A stretch of 43,105 nucleotides of DNA from Actinomyces polynesiensis (GTDB lineage Bacteria; Actinomycetota; Actinomycetes; Actinomycetales; Actinomycetaceae): contig NZ_CCXH01000090.1 in NCBI RefSeq assembly GCF_000820725.1, forward strand, positions 1-43,105. Direction: 5' to 3'. Numbering within the stretch: the first letter of the stretch is position 1; every line of letters begins with the position of its first letter. The notes beneath the pieces were generated by a model. The model saw only the letters and a list, made by a program, of their open reading frames with translations. It was not told where the DNA came from and made no database searches. A program made the position numbers and the translations under genes. Positions 1-10,400 of this stretch are shown piece after piece.

Positions 1-685
1 CCTCGCTGCGGCGCGCGGGCTCCCGGTGGGGCATGCGCCCCCCGGCGGTGGTGACCGCCGAGCCGACGTCGGCCAGGCTGATGCGCCCGGCCCGACCCGT
101 GCCGGTGACGGCACCCAGGTCGATGCCGTGCTCGTCCGCGAAGGCGCGGGCGTGGGGTGTGGCGAACACGGAGTCGTCCGTGCTCCCGCGCAGGGACTCC
201 GGGACCACCACGCCACCCGTGTCGGTCGGTGCCGGGCCCGAGGTGGCGCAGGTCGCGGGGCCGCCCTCGTCGGTGGCACAGGTGCCCGCGGGGACGGGTG
301 CGGGGGAGGACTGCGCCACCGGGGACGGTGCCGCCCCGGCTGGCTCGCCGGTTGTCTCCCCGGACGCGCCCGGTGCCGCGGGGGCGGGGCCCGGCTGGGT
401 GTGCTCGGCGATGAAGGCCTCGACCTCGGAGTCGGGGACCGACGGGTCGGCGCTCACCGCGATGAGGGCACCCACCGGCAGGGTGTCCCCGATGCCGACC
501 ACGATGCGACGGAGGAACCCGTCGAAGGGGGCCTCCAGCTCGTTGCTGATCTTCGAGGACTCGATGGTGCACAGGGGTGCTCCCTTGGAGAAGGACTCCC
601 CCTCGGCGACCTGCCACTCGCCGACGGTGCCCTCCTCCATCGTCATCCCCCACTTGGGGACCTCGATGGGGTGGATCTCGCTCAT
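1..685 (-). CDS. acoC: Dihydrolipoyl acyltransferase E2 of an acetoin-dehydrogenase-type complex (partial, C-terminus off window)
   Basis: E2 transfers the acyl group made by E1 to coenzyme A through a swinging lipoyl arm. The reading frame begins MSEIHPIEVPKWGMTMEEGT. It has a biotinyl/lipoyl domain at about residues 1-80 with the lipoyl-lysine at K45 in ESSKISNELEAP. A long Pro/Ala/Gly/Thr-rich hinge follows, then an E3-binding (PSBD) domain from about residue 173 (FATPHARAFADEHGIDLGAV). The catalytic domain lies beyond position 1. The start ATG lies 1 nt beyond the E1-beta stop codon, so the two genes are probably translationally coupled. The adjacent AcoA/AcoB-like subunits and divergent GAF regulator favour acetoin over branched-chain oxoacids, but substrate cannot be fixed from sequence alone. 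Confidence 0.88.
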   Translation of the reverse strand, partial: MSEIHPIEVPKWGMTMEEGTVGEWQVAEGESFSKGAPLCTIESSKISNELEAPFDGFLRRIVVGIGDTLPVGALIAVSADPSVPDSEVEAFIAEHTQPGPAPAAPGASGETTGEPAGAAPSPVAQSSPAPVPAGTCATDEGGPATCATSGPAPTDTGGVVVPESLRGSTDDSVFATPHARAFADEHGIDLGAVTGTGRAGRISLADVGSAVTTAGGRMPHREPARRSE

Positions 686-686
686 C

Positions 687-1703
687 TCATGCCCCCAGGA
701 CCTTGCGCACCGCATCCCCGATGCGGGCGTCGGAGGGGACCCATTCCTTCTCCAGGACCGGCGAGAAGGGGACGGGCGTGTGGGGAGGCGTGACCAGCTG
801 GACCGGGGCCTTCAGGGAGTCGAAGGCCTGGGTGGCCGCGAGCGCGACCACGTCGTGGCCGAATCCGCAGCGCGCCGCGGACTCGTCGGCGACGACCAGA
901 CGCCCGGTGGAGGCCACCGACTCCAGGATCCCCTCCTCGTCCAGGGGGCTCGTGGTGCGCGGGTCGACGACCTCCACGGAGATCCCCTCCGCCGCGAGCT
1001 TGTCGGCCACCCTGTTGGCGGCGTTGACCAGGTTCGACAGGGCCACGATCGTCACGTCGCTGCCCTGGCGGGTGTAGTTCGCGACCCCGAGAGGGATCGT
1101 GTAGGGCTCGTCGGGGACCTCGCCCTTGACGTCGTAGATCGCCTTGTGCTCGCAGAAGATCACCGGGTCGTCGTCCCGGATGGACTCCAGCAGCAGCCCG
1201 CGCGCGTCGTAGGGGTTCGAGGGCGCCACCACCTTCACCCCGGGGGTCGAGGTGAAGATCTGGTAGGGCGAGTTCGAGTGCTGGGCGGCCGCGCCCACAC
1301 CCGCCCCGATGATGCCGCGCACCACCAGGGGGGTGGTGGCCTTGCCGCCGAACATGTAGCGGAACTTCGCGGCCTGGTTGTAGACCATGTCGTAGGCGAC
1401 CCCGAAGAAGTCCATGAACATGAGCTCCGCCACCGGTCGCAGGCCGGTGGCCGCCGCCCCGGCCGCCATGCCCAGGATCGCGGACTCGGTGATGGGCGTG
1501 TCGATCACCCGGTCGTCACCGAACTCGGTCCACAGGCCCAGGGTGACGCCGAAGACGCCACCGAAGGCCTCCACGGTCGGGTCGGGGTTGGTCCCTCCCC
1601 TCCCCCCGCGCAGGTCCTCACCCATGAGGACGACCTTGTCGTCCTCCCGCATTGCGTCTGCCATCCCCATGCGGATGGCCTCGCGATAACTCCTCGACGT
1701 CAT
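687..1703 (-). CDS. acoB: Thiamine-diphosphate-dependent dehydrogenase E1 component, beta subunit (AcoB-like)
   Basis: Beta subunit of the alpha2-beta2 E1 that decarboxylates or cleaves the substrate with thiamine diphosphate and hands the acyl unit to lipoyl-E2. At 338 residues it has the usual family length. The family pattern of transketolase pyrimidine-binding and C-terminal domains is visible: MGEDLRGGRG near residue 27, a TPITESAILGMAAGAAATGL block, then MFMDFFGVAYD and FRYMFGGKATTPLVVRG. The start ATG is preceded by a strong AAGGAGG ribosome site about 6 nt upstream. It lies 27 nt after the E1-alpha stop and 1 nt before the E2 start codon. The AcoB-like sequence around the NQAAKFRYMFGGK segment is the main reason for the acetoin call; pyruvate or branched-chain substrates remain possible. 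Confidence 0.9.
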   Translation of the reverse strand: MTSRSYREAIRMGMADAMREDDKVVLMGEDLRGGRGGTNPDPTVEAFGGVFGVTLGLWTEFGDDRVIDTPITESAILGMAAGAAATGLRPVAELMFMDFFGVAYDMVYNQAAKFRYMFGGKATTPLVVRGIIGAGVGAAAQHSNSPYQIFTSTPGVKVVAPSNPYDARGLLLESIRDDDPVIFCEHKAIYDVKGEVPDEPYTIPLGVANYTRQGSDVTIVALSNLVNAANRVADKLAAEGISVEVVDPRTTSPLDEEGILESVASTGRLVVADESAARCGFGHDVVALAATQAFDSLKAPVQLVTPPHTPVPFSPVLEKEWVPSDARIGDAVRKVLGA

Positions 1704-1730
1704 CGTCGATCCTCCTTCACGTGTGTGGGC

Positions 1731-2738
1731 TCAGTACGTCTTGTAGACGTCGGTGAGCACCTGGCTGGGGGCGGGCCATTCGGCGGCCCGGGCGTAGGCC
1801 ACGGCCTCGTCGACCTCGGTGGTGGCGGCCTCGTCGATCGCGTCGAGCTCGGAGGGGTCGATGACACCCTCGGTGTTCTCGCGGAAGATCTTCAGCGGGT
1901 CGCGCTCGTCCTTGTAGGTCTGGAGCTGCTCGGGCGTGCGGTACAGGCCCGCGTCGCCCTCGAAGTGTCCGTAGAAGCGGATGGCACTCGCCTCGATGAC
2001 GGAGGGGCCCCCGCCCTCGCGCGCACGCTGGACGGCCTCCGCCGCGGCCTCGCGGACCGCGAAGTAGTCGGTGCCGTCCACGACCGTGGCCGGCAGGCCG
2101 AAGCCCGCCGCACGCCCGGCGACGTCCCCGGAGCCCACCGCGAAGGCGGCGCCCGTGGCCTCACCCATGCCGTTGTTCTCGAAGACGAAGACGACGGGCA
2201 GCTGGAGCACCACCGCCATGTTGAGCGCTTCGAAGGTGAGGCCCTGGTTGGATCCGCCGTCCCCGGTGAAGGAGACGCCCACCCCACCGTTGCCCAGCAC
2301 CTTCGCGGACAGGCCCGCACCGATGATCAGGGGCGGGCCGCCGCCGACGATGCCGTTGGCGCCCAGCATGCCCACCGACAGGTCCGCGATGTGCATGGAG
2401 CCGCCCTTGCCGCGGCACAGGCCCTCGTCCCTGCCGAAGATCTCGCACATCATGGGGCGGATCCCGCAGCCCTTGGCCAGGCAGTGCCCGTGGCCCCGGT
2501 GGGTGGAGGCGATGATGTCGGTGGGCCTGAGGTTGTCGCAGACGCCCACGGCGATCGCCTCCTCCCCTGCGTAGAGGTGGATGAAGCCGGGGATGTCCCC
2601 GGTCATGTTCTCGAGGTGGAGTCGGTCCTCGAAGGCGCGGATCTCGCTCATGCGGCGATAGGCGTCCTTGAGCTCCTCCACGGGGAACGCGGCCGCACCC
2701 GACTTGCGGGTCGACCGACGCTTGGTCGTCGTACTCAT
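1731..2738 (-). CDS. acoA: Thiamine-diphosphate-dependent dehydrogenase E1 component, alpha subunit (AcoA-like)
   Basis: Catalytic alpha subunit that binds thiamine diphosphate and Mg2+. The cofactor motif runs from GDG at residues 159-161 to NN at 188-189 (GDGGSNQG...FENNG), the spacing known for this fold. It also has the conserved HRGHGHCLAKG and GKGGSMHIAD blocks. The start is taken at MSTTTKRRSTRKSG, giving 335 residues, which matches AcoA-type proteins. The frame stays open upstream to about 2972, but that extension would run into the divergent regulator region and shows no family similarity. It is the first gene of the three-gene minus-strand operon. Expression is probably controlled by the divergent GAF regulator. 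Confidence 0.9.
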   Translation of the reverse strand: MSTTTKRRSTRKSGAAAFPVEELKDAYRRMSEIRAFEDRLHLENMTGDIPGFIHLYAGEEAIAVGVCDNLRPTDIIASTHRGHGHCLAKGCGIRPMMCEIFGRDEGLCRGKGGSMHIADLSVGMLGANGIVGGGPPLIIGAGLSAKVLGNGGVGVSFTGDGGSNQGLTFEALNMAVVLQLPVVFVFENNGMGEATGAAFAVGSGDVAGRAAGFGLPATVVDGTDYFAVREAAAEAVQRAREGGGPSVIEASAIRFYGHFEGDAGLYRTPEQLQTYKDERDPLKIFRENTEGVIDPSELDAIDEAATTEVDEAVAYARAAEWPAPSQVLTDVYKTY

Positions 2739-2900
2739 CTCACACGCATCCTCATCGACTCGTGTTGCCGACGTCGTGCCGGCATCCGACCCCCGTTGGC
2801 CGGACCTGACCCCACGGTAGGCACGAAGGTCCCGGGCAGCGTCGCCATCGCCCCTCCTGCTTCTCCGCAACCGCGGGATCATGCGGATCCGGAGCACATG

Positions 2901-2919
2901 CCACGTGGTGCAACGTTGC
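2901..2919. promoter_or_regulatory. Two adjacent palindromes in the divergent aco promoter region
   Basis: The 254-bp gap between the E1-alpha start and the regulator start holds CCACGTGG (2901-2908) directly followed by GCAACGTTGC (2910-2919), both perfect inverted repeats. Their place between divergent genes suggests an operator for the GAF-domain regulator. No sigma54-type -24/-12 promoter (GG-N10-GC in the right context) was recognised. The binding role is inferred from position and symmetry only. Confidence 0.45.
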
Positions 2920-2992
2920 CCTCCCCAGGGGGAGCGCCCCGCACTAGACTGGAATGATCCGACCGGAGGCAATGGTGCTCAGGGGAGGCAGG

Positions 2993-4219
2993 GTGCGCGG
3001 CTACGAGATGGCGATGGGCCACGGGCTCAGCCCTGAGCGCCAGATGCGTCTGCTCAGCCAGGTCCACGCCGCCTTCCTGGAGGGTCGACGCCCCCCGGCC
3101 CAGCCCAGACGCGTCATCCGGGACTCCTGGACACGCGTGCGCCGCAGCGGGCTCAACCCCGTCCGTGGGGGCGTGCCCGTCGACGGCGGGGACATGACCC
3201 GGGCCCGGGAGTCCGACCCCGCCCAGCACGGAGGGGTCGCCCTGCTGGCCGTGTCGAAGGTCCTCTCCGCACAACTGGATCCCCTGCTCAGCGACGGTGA
3301 CCTGCTGCTGGTGCTGGCCGACCGGGACGCGAGGGTCCTGACCCGGGCGGGATCTCGCGGGATCACCCGGGGTGCCGACGAGCTCGGCTTCCGGGCTGGC
3401 TGTGAGTGGTCGGAGGCCTCGGTGGGCACCAACGCGATCGGGACCACGCTGGTGACCGGGGCGCCGGTCCACGTCCATGCCGCTGAACACTTCTGTCTCT
3501 CCCAGCACACCTGGAGTTGCGCGGCGGCGCCGGTGCGTGACCCCCGCACCGGACAGGTCCTGGGAGCCATCGACCTGTCCTTCCCCGCCCGGGCCGTCCA
3601 CCCCAGCGTGGTGGCCCTGGCGACGTCCCTGGCCGCGCAGGCCGAACTCGTGATGCGGGACGCCCACCGACGCAGCCTCTCACGCCTGCGCGACTCCGTG
3701 ACCGCAGCACCCGGCGGCGGAACCTGGGCGCTGGTCGATCCCTGGGGGTGGGTGGCCGACTCCGGTGGTGTGGCACTGCCCGACCGTCTGGCCCTGCCCG
3801 CCCACCCCGTCGGGACCGCCGTCGTGGAGGGGCTCGGTGCCGTGGAGGCACGCGAAGTGCGCGGCGGGTGGCTCCTGGTGACCCGACCGGGGACCGACGA
3901 CGGCGCCGAGGGGATCCGCGTCCGCCTCGAGGGCGCACGTTGCGAGGTCGGGGTGGTCGTGGCCGGACACACCTGGAACCACGTGCTGGTCGGGCGCCGG
4001 TCGGCCATCGTCGCCTGCCTGGCCCGCCACCCCGAGGGACTCGGCGCCCTGGAACTGGCCCGGGAGGTCTACGGCGAGGGCGGTTCGGAGGTCACGGTCC
4101 GGTCCGAGATCCACAGGATCCGCACGGCGATCCCCGGACTGCTGGACACCCGGCCCTACCGGTTGGCCGCCGGGGTCGAGGTCGGGACCGGCACGGGGTC
4201 GCCCGGGGCCTCCCGCTGA
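2993..4219 (+). CDS. GAF-domain transcriptional regulator, AcoR-like but without an AAA+ domain
   Basis: Predicted activator of the divergent acetoin-type operon. The N-terminal half carries the family opening (RRVIRDSWTRVRRSGLNP), then a GAF-like sensor region containing GFRAGCEWSEASVGTNAIGT and APVRDPRTGQVLGAIDLSF. The C-terminal ~60 residues (LELAREVYGEGGSEVTVRSE, then PYRL) match the winged-helix-like tail of actinobacterial GAF regulators that sit beside dehydrogenase genes. There is no AAA+ sigma54-interaction domain and no C-terminal Fis helix-turn-helix. The GTG at 2993 is chosen because GGAGG (2984-2988) lies 4 nt upstream. In-frame ATGs at 2954, 2972 and 3008 are alternatives. The ligand may be acetoin or an aldehyde, by context only. 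Confidence 0.78.
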   Translation: MRGYEMAMGHGLSPERQMRLLSQVHAAFLEGRRPPAQPRRVIRDSWTRVRRSGLNPVRGGVPVDGGDMTRARESDPAQHGGVALLAVSKVLSAQLDPLLSDGDLLLVLADRDARVLTRAGSRGITRGADELGFRAGCEWSEASVGTNAIGTTLVTGAPVHVHAAEHFCLSQHTWSCAAAPVRDPRTGQVLGAIDLSFPARAVHPSVVALATSLAAQAELVMRDAHRRSLSRLRDSVTAAPGGGTWALVDPWGWVADSGGVALPDRLALPAHPVGTAVVEGLGAVEAREVRGGWLLVTRPGTDDGAEGIRVRLEGARCEVGVVVAGHTWNHVLVGRRSAIVACLARHPEGLGALELAREVYGEGGSEVTVRSEIHRIRTAIPGLLDTRPYRLAAGVEVGTGTGSPGASR

Positions 4220-4364
4220 CATCCGCGGCGCCGGGCCGCCCTCGTCGCCCGCCCCGCCACCGCCACCCGGTGGCCCCCGTGACGGGCTCCCACCGAGGAC
4301 CCGGCCACAGGATGCAGGTGCCCGCGGGCGGACGGTCCCCCCGGTACCGCGCCCCACACGGAAA

Positions 4365-4411
4365 TGGCCGGTGCGGGACAGGCGCACGTCGCGCCCGCCC
4401 CGCACCGGCCA
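4365..4411. terminator. Probable bidirectional terminator between convergent genes
   Basis: A perfect 13-bp inverted repeat (TGGCCGGTGCGGG at 4365-4377, its complement at 4399-4411) encloses a second small stem GGCGC-ACGTC-GCGCC at 4381-4395. It sits between the stop codons of the GAF regulator (plus) and the GH92 gene (minus), 16 nt past the latter. There is no clear T-run, as is common in actinobacteria. The other ~150 bases of this gap show nothing else recognisable. Confidence 0.6.
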
Positions 4412-4427
4412 CCCGATCAGGTCCGGC

Positions 4428-7400
4428 TCACTCCTCCCCGTGCGCGGCACCCTCGACGCCCGCGCGACGTCGACGGGTGACCTTCATCCCGACACCCGCG
4501 GCCAGCAGGACGGCAGCCGCGAGGGAGACGAGGCCGAGACCCCACGCACCCGTGATCGCGAGGCCGCCACCGTGGCCCGGGTTGCCCGGCTCGGAACCGT
4601 TCCCCGGCTCGGAGGGTGCGCCCTGCTCGGTGACGGACAGGGGTGCACTGGCCCTGAGGCCCGAGTCCTGCCCGACACCGACGACCGTGTGGTCGCCCGC
4701 CGTCGCGGTGGCCGGGACGGTGACGGTGACGCTGAAGCCACCGTTGTCGTCCGTGGTGACCGTGGTGAGGGTGATCGGGTCGGACTCGAGCGTGAGCACG
4801 ACCTTCTCACCTGCGGTGAACCCGCGACCCGTGATTCCCAGGACCTCGCCCGGAGCGCGGCTGGAGTGGGACAGGACCAGTCCTGCCTCACCGACCGGGG
4901 CGCTCCCGACCGTGATGGTCACGGAGTCCGAGGTCGACCCGGAGAAGGAGTCCGGGGCGTCCGGCACGAACACCGCGTGGATCTCGTGGTCACCCGAGGT
5001 CGCGAGCCTGACGTCCGCGACGGCGACGCCGCCGGAGACCGTCGCCTCACCGATCTGCACGTCACCCTCGAGGAAGCGCACCGTTCCGGCCGCCTCCGCG
5101 GGGGAGACGGTGGCCGTGAGCCCGAAGGACTGGTCGACGAGGATCTGCCCGTCGGGGGCCTTCAGGTCCAGGGTGGTGGCGGCGGGTCCCGGGACGGGGG
5201 CACCGACGGTGACCGACGCAGTGGCCTCGACCTGGGAGACCTCACCCACCGCGCTGATCGCGTGGACGCCCGGTGTGGCGTCCTCCGGCACGGTGACCTC
5301 AGTGGTGAAGCCACCGGCCACGTCCGCCTCCACCGAGGTGGTGTCGCCCCCGAAGGTCACCGTCACCGACTCGCCGGGGGCGAAGCCCTCGCCCACGACC
5401 TGCACCCCCGCTCCCGGCAGCACGGCGTCGCCGCTCACGGACAGCGTCGGCGCGTAGACGACGTCCTGCTCGTCCACCGTCACGCCCACCTGTGCCGATG
5501 CCGACGTGACTCCGTCATCGACCGTGACCGTCACCTTGTAGGTGCCGGCCTTCGCGTAGGTGTGCGAACCCGCGACGGTGTTGTCGTCGACGTCGGAGTC
5601 GGCGACGGCGGTCCCATCGCCCCAGTTGACGGTCGCCGTGAGATCGGCGCCGGTGCGCCCACCCTCGACGGACGCCAGCGTGCCACTGAACTCGGTGCCG
5701 ACCGTGGTCGTCACGTCATCGGCGGGGGTCACGACCAAGGAGTGGTCCTGGGTGCGGTCGCCGTCCGAGGCGATGGCGAACACGTGGATCCGACCCTTGG
5801 CGACCAGGGAGCCCTCCTCCTGGGGCAGGGTCAGGCTGACCACCGTCTTGGGGGCGCCGGACTCGTCCTTGTCCAGGGCCACGGGCGTGGTCGCGAACAC
5901 GGCGGACACCTTGATGCTCGACTCCGGGGTGGTCCCGATCAGGCGACCGTTCGAGACGCCCACGACCACGTTCCCGTGGACCGGGTTCTTCGCCGCGCCC
6001 ACCCAGTCACCGAACCGCAACGGGATCGTCTGGGTGGTGCCGTCGGAGAAGGTCAGGGTGCCCGTGAGGTCCTTGCCCGACTCCGTGGCCGTGCCGATCA
6101 CCGAGATCTTCGTCGCGCCCGTCCCGAGGTCCAGGGCGATGGTCTGTCCCTCCCCGGTGACGTTGTCGGGCTGGCCGGGCTCCACCGCCGGCAGGTCGAA
6201 GGTCAGGTCCGTCCCCGTGACGGGAAGGGTCTCCCCCTGCCTGAACCCGGACGTCGCCAGGTCATCGCGCTTGTAGCCGGATCCCTGTCCGTCGCAGCTC
6301 GCACCATGAGATGCGTCGGCGATGCAGGTGTTGTTGAAGGACCCCTGCAGCGTCGAGTCCCGCGACACGACCACGTCGGTGGTGGCCGAGGCCGCCCCGC
6401 CGGAGCCGTCCGTGACACTGACGGTCACCGTGTACGTCCCGGCCTTGGCGAAGGTGTGCGGCGCGCTGACCGCCCACCCGCCCAGGCCGTTGGCGGTGAG
6501 CCTGCCCGCCGTCGGTTCGGTACCGTCCCCGTGGGAGACGAGGACGGTGTAGTCCGAGGCCGAGGTCCCGGCACCGACGACAGTCGCGAGCGTCCCTGAG
6601 AACTCCTGCCCGACCGCGACCTCCTGCTGACCCGAGGAGGTCACGGAGAGACCGGAGGCGTCCGCCGCATGTGCGAACAGCTCCACCTCGGCCAGACCCA
6701 CCCGGGTGCCCGCGGCGGAGTGCACCACGAGGCGGAAGCTCGTGTAGGCAGCGGGGTCACCCCCGACGGAGAAGGGACGCGTCTGGGTGCCGAAGGGGAA
6801 GGTCTGCCCCTCGCGTTCGTCCAGTGTCGTCCAGTTCTCCCCGTCCAGGGATCCCTGCAGGGTCCACGACGACGGAGCCGTGGCCCCTGAATCCTTCGTG
6901 GAGGTGAGCGTGTACTGGTGCACGGCCACGGGTCCCGAGGCCGACTTCCAGGTGAGCGAGGCGGAGTCCGAACCGAAGACGACCGAGCTCGTCATGTTGT
7001 CGTCGACCAGCTTGGACACGCCGGTGCCGTCCTCGGCGACGAAGGTCCCGTAACCGGACTTGGTCGCGTCGACGAGGGTCTGGGGCACCTCGAGCTCCTC
7101 CGTCATGTCCTTGGCACCCCAGGTGCTGGGGGTGTCACTCATGGTGAACTCCAGCGTTCCGCCGCTGCGGACGAGGGCACCGTCGAAGGTCGTGTCCGTG
7201 ATCTCCTTGCCGTTCGCCCTGACGCCGGCGACGTAGACCTTTCCCTCGGAGGCTCCCGGGGCCGTGATCGTGAGTGTCTTGCCACCCATGTGGACCTTGG
7301 CGGAGTCGAACAGCGGGGAACCGATGGTGTAGTTCCCGGAGCCGACCTCCAGGGGGTAGAAGCCCAGCGCGGAGTAGATGAACCACGCCGACATCTCACC

Positions 7401-10400
7401 GTTGTCCTCATCGCCCGGGTAGCCCTGACCGATGTCGGAACCGGCGAACAGACGCTGGGTGATGTTGCGGATCAGTTCCTGGGCGCCGGAGGGGTCACCC
7501 GCCTCTGCGAGGACGTAGGGGATGTGGTGGGCGACCTGGTTGGACATGCCGAGCATGCCCAGACGCACGTCGCGCGCCTCGCGCGCCTCGTGGATGCCGG
7601 AGTAGGCGGCACGCTCCTGGGTGGTCAGGAACTGGTGGAGTTCGTCCACCAGCCCCTGGCGGCCTCCGTACAGCGCCGCGAGACCGTCGACGTCGAAGGG
7701 TGCGTGGAAGGCGAAGGTCCACCCACTGGCCTCGGTGAACGCACCTCCCCAGGCCTTCTTGTCGAAGTCCGCCCCGTCGGGCCAGGTGCCGTCCGCATTG
7801 CGCGCGGTGAACACCCCCGCCTCGGGGTTGTACATCTCGACGTAGTGCTTCGACCGGGCCTCGAAGTACTCGGCCTCGTCCTTCAACTGGTCGACGCGGT
7901 CCGCGGGGGTCTCGGGATCGGCGGCGAGCTTCTTGGCCATCTCCGCGATGCCGAAGTCGTTGATGAAGCCCTCGAGGCCCCACGAGGCGCTCTGGTGGGT
8001 CGTCTCAGGGGTGAACCCGAGGAAGATCGACGTGTCCAGGCCCTTGCGGCCCACGGCATTGGAGGCCGGGAGCGCGGTGGCGTTCTTCACGGCCGCGTCG
8101 TAGGCCTCCAGGGCGGTCTTGTTGCTCAGTGTGCCGTCCGCGTATGCCTCGGCGAATGCGACGTCGGAGCTCGTGCCCGTCATCAGGTCGGCGTAGCCGG
8201 GGGAGGACCAGCGGGCGATCCACCCCGAGTCACGGTACTGCTGGACGAACCCGTCGACGAGTTCCTCGCTGAGGTCCGGGTACAGCATGGAGATGGCGGG
8301 CCAGGCCGTGCGGTAGGTGTCCCAGAACCCGTTGTTGACGTAGATCTTTCCGGACTTGACCTGGGCGTTCGTCGTGGTGTCGGTCGCGCTGCCGCTCGTG
8401 GCGGCCACCGGGCTCGCGTACTCGTACGAGGGCGACGCAGCGGTGCCGACGTTCTCGAACTGCGAGTTCGGGTAGAGGTTGAGCCGGTAGAGGCTCGAGT
8501 ACAGCGTGACGAGTTGGGAGTCAGAGGCACCCTGCACGTCGGTGATGACACCGAGGCGGTCGTTCCAGGCGGCCGTGGCGGCGTCATGGGCCTTCTCGAA
8601 GGAGAGGCCGTTCAGCTCGAGGTCGTAGTTCTTCTTCGCCTGGTCTGCCGAGATGAAGGAGGAGGCGATGCGCAGTTCCACCGTCTTGTCGGAGGAGGTG
8701 TCGAACGCCGCGTAGCGGGCGGTGGAGCGGTCCCCCTTGGGGGTGTTCCCGGCCGCCGTCGGGGTCGTGTCGAAGACGCCGTGGATGAACATGCGCGTGC
8801 GCCCGGGCCACCCGGACCCACCGTCGACCCATCCGCTGACGGTCCCGTCCGCGGAGACGGAGAGCTTGGAGCTGTCGACCAACTGGTCCACCAGGACCGA
8901 GCCCTTGTCCCCTGTGAAGGTGAAGCGGTACACCGCACCGTGGTCCGTGGGCGTCACCTCGGTCCTGATTCCGTTGTCGAAGTCCACGGAGTAGATGTCC
9001 GGACGTGCGACCTCGTTGTCGTGGCTGAAGGTCAGTCGCCGGTCATTGAGGTTCGAGGTCGGCTGGTCTCCGGCCGCGGGCATCACCGCGAGCTGGTTGC
9101 GGTCGCCCATCCAGATGCTCGGCTGGTGGGAGAAGCCGATGCCGTTGAGTCCCGGCTTGTTCTCGGAGTTGTTCGTGCGCTGGTAGTGGTAGACGGTGCC
9201 GTAGTTGTCGGCATTCGTCATGGGCGTGATGAAGTTGAACCCGTTCGGCCAGGCCGTCGCCGGGAGGTTGTTGCCCCGGGAGTACCCGCCCGTCGAGTTC
9301 GTGCCCCGACGGGTGTCCACGTAGCTGACGAGTCCGTCCGAGGTGTCACGTTCGGGCGCCTGGTCCAGGGTGACGTCGTCCACCCATCCGGTGAAGGCGG
9401 TCCCCGCCGCAGCATCGGGGTTGGAGTACTGGAGGAGGATCTCCTTGACGGTCCGCCCCGCGAAGGCGCTCAGGTCGACCGTCACCGAGTTCCACTGGTC
9501 GGGCCACAGGATGTCGGCCTCCCCCTGGGCCGCCGCGTTGGCCGCGAACCCGTAGGCGTCCGTCGCGTCGGAGGTGGAGAGCCTCTGGCCGTCGTCCATG
9601 ACCAGGTCAATGGCGACATGGGTGGCGGAGTAGGTGACGTCGGAGTCCAGGACCGGGAACACCTTGTAGGACAGCTGCATCCCCTGGGTCACCTTGACGT
9701 CCGTCGAGAACAGCTGGTTGGTGGCCTTCGCCTCGCCGGCCGTGATCTGGCGACCCTGGTAGTGCAGGGCGGCCAGTCCGGTGAACCCGACCCCCGTCTT
9801 CGCCGTCTCGGAGGCGGTCGGGCCCTTGTCGATGACGGTGCTCATCGGCGAGGACGTGGTGGGTCTCTGCGAGTCGAGGAGCTCCCAGTCCGCCACCTGG
9901 AGCAGGCTCGCCCCGTTGTTGGCGGTGATCCTCAGCCGGTACTGGGAGTACGCGGCCGTCCTCGAGGCGAGGGAGTACTCCTTGGTGACCAGACGGTTGT
10001 CCTTGTCGGTCTTCCAGACCTGAGCGCTGCGGGTGTCCAGGACCTCCCACTTCGATCCGTCGTTCGACCCCTCGAGGGTGAAGTCCTTCGGGTCGCGCTC
10101 AGGCGCGTCGTTCGCGGAGGTCAGGGTGTAGCTCGTGATGGGGGCGGCCTCGGAGAGCCGGTAGACGACCCAGCCGGTGGACTCGCGGGTCAGCCACTTG
10201 GTGGAGGGCTGGGCGTCCTTGAGGGAGTCGGCGATCTCACTGGGCGGGTTCTCGTTCGAGGCGGTCACCTGCGCCACCAGGGGCAGGAGGCTCCCGTCGC
10301 GGAATGCCTGACCGGTGATGTTGGAGAGTTCGTCGCCGTAGGGCGTGGAGGGAGTCGGTCGGGGGTCGGACGCCTCGAAGGAGGAGCTGAACCCCGGTTG

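Noticed and set aside
33-2957. A 974-codon plus-strand open frame across the E1/E2 genes
   Set aside because: Shadow of three well-supported minus-strand genes with cofactor motifs and ribosome sites; the translation has no recognisable domain.
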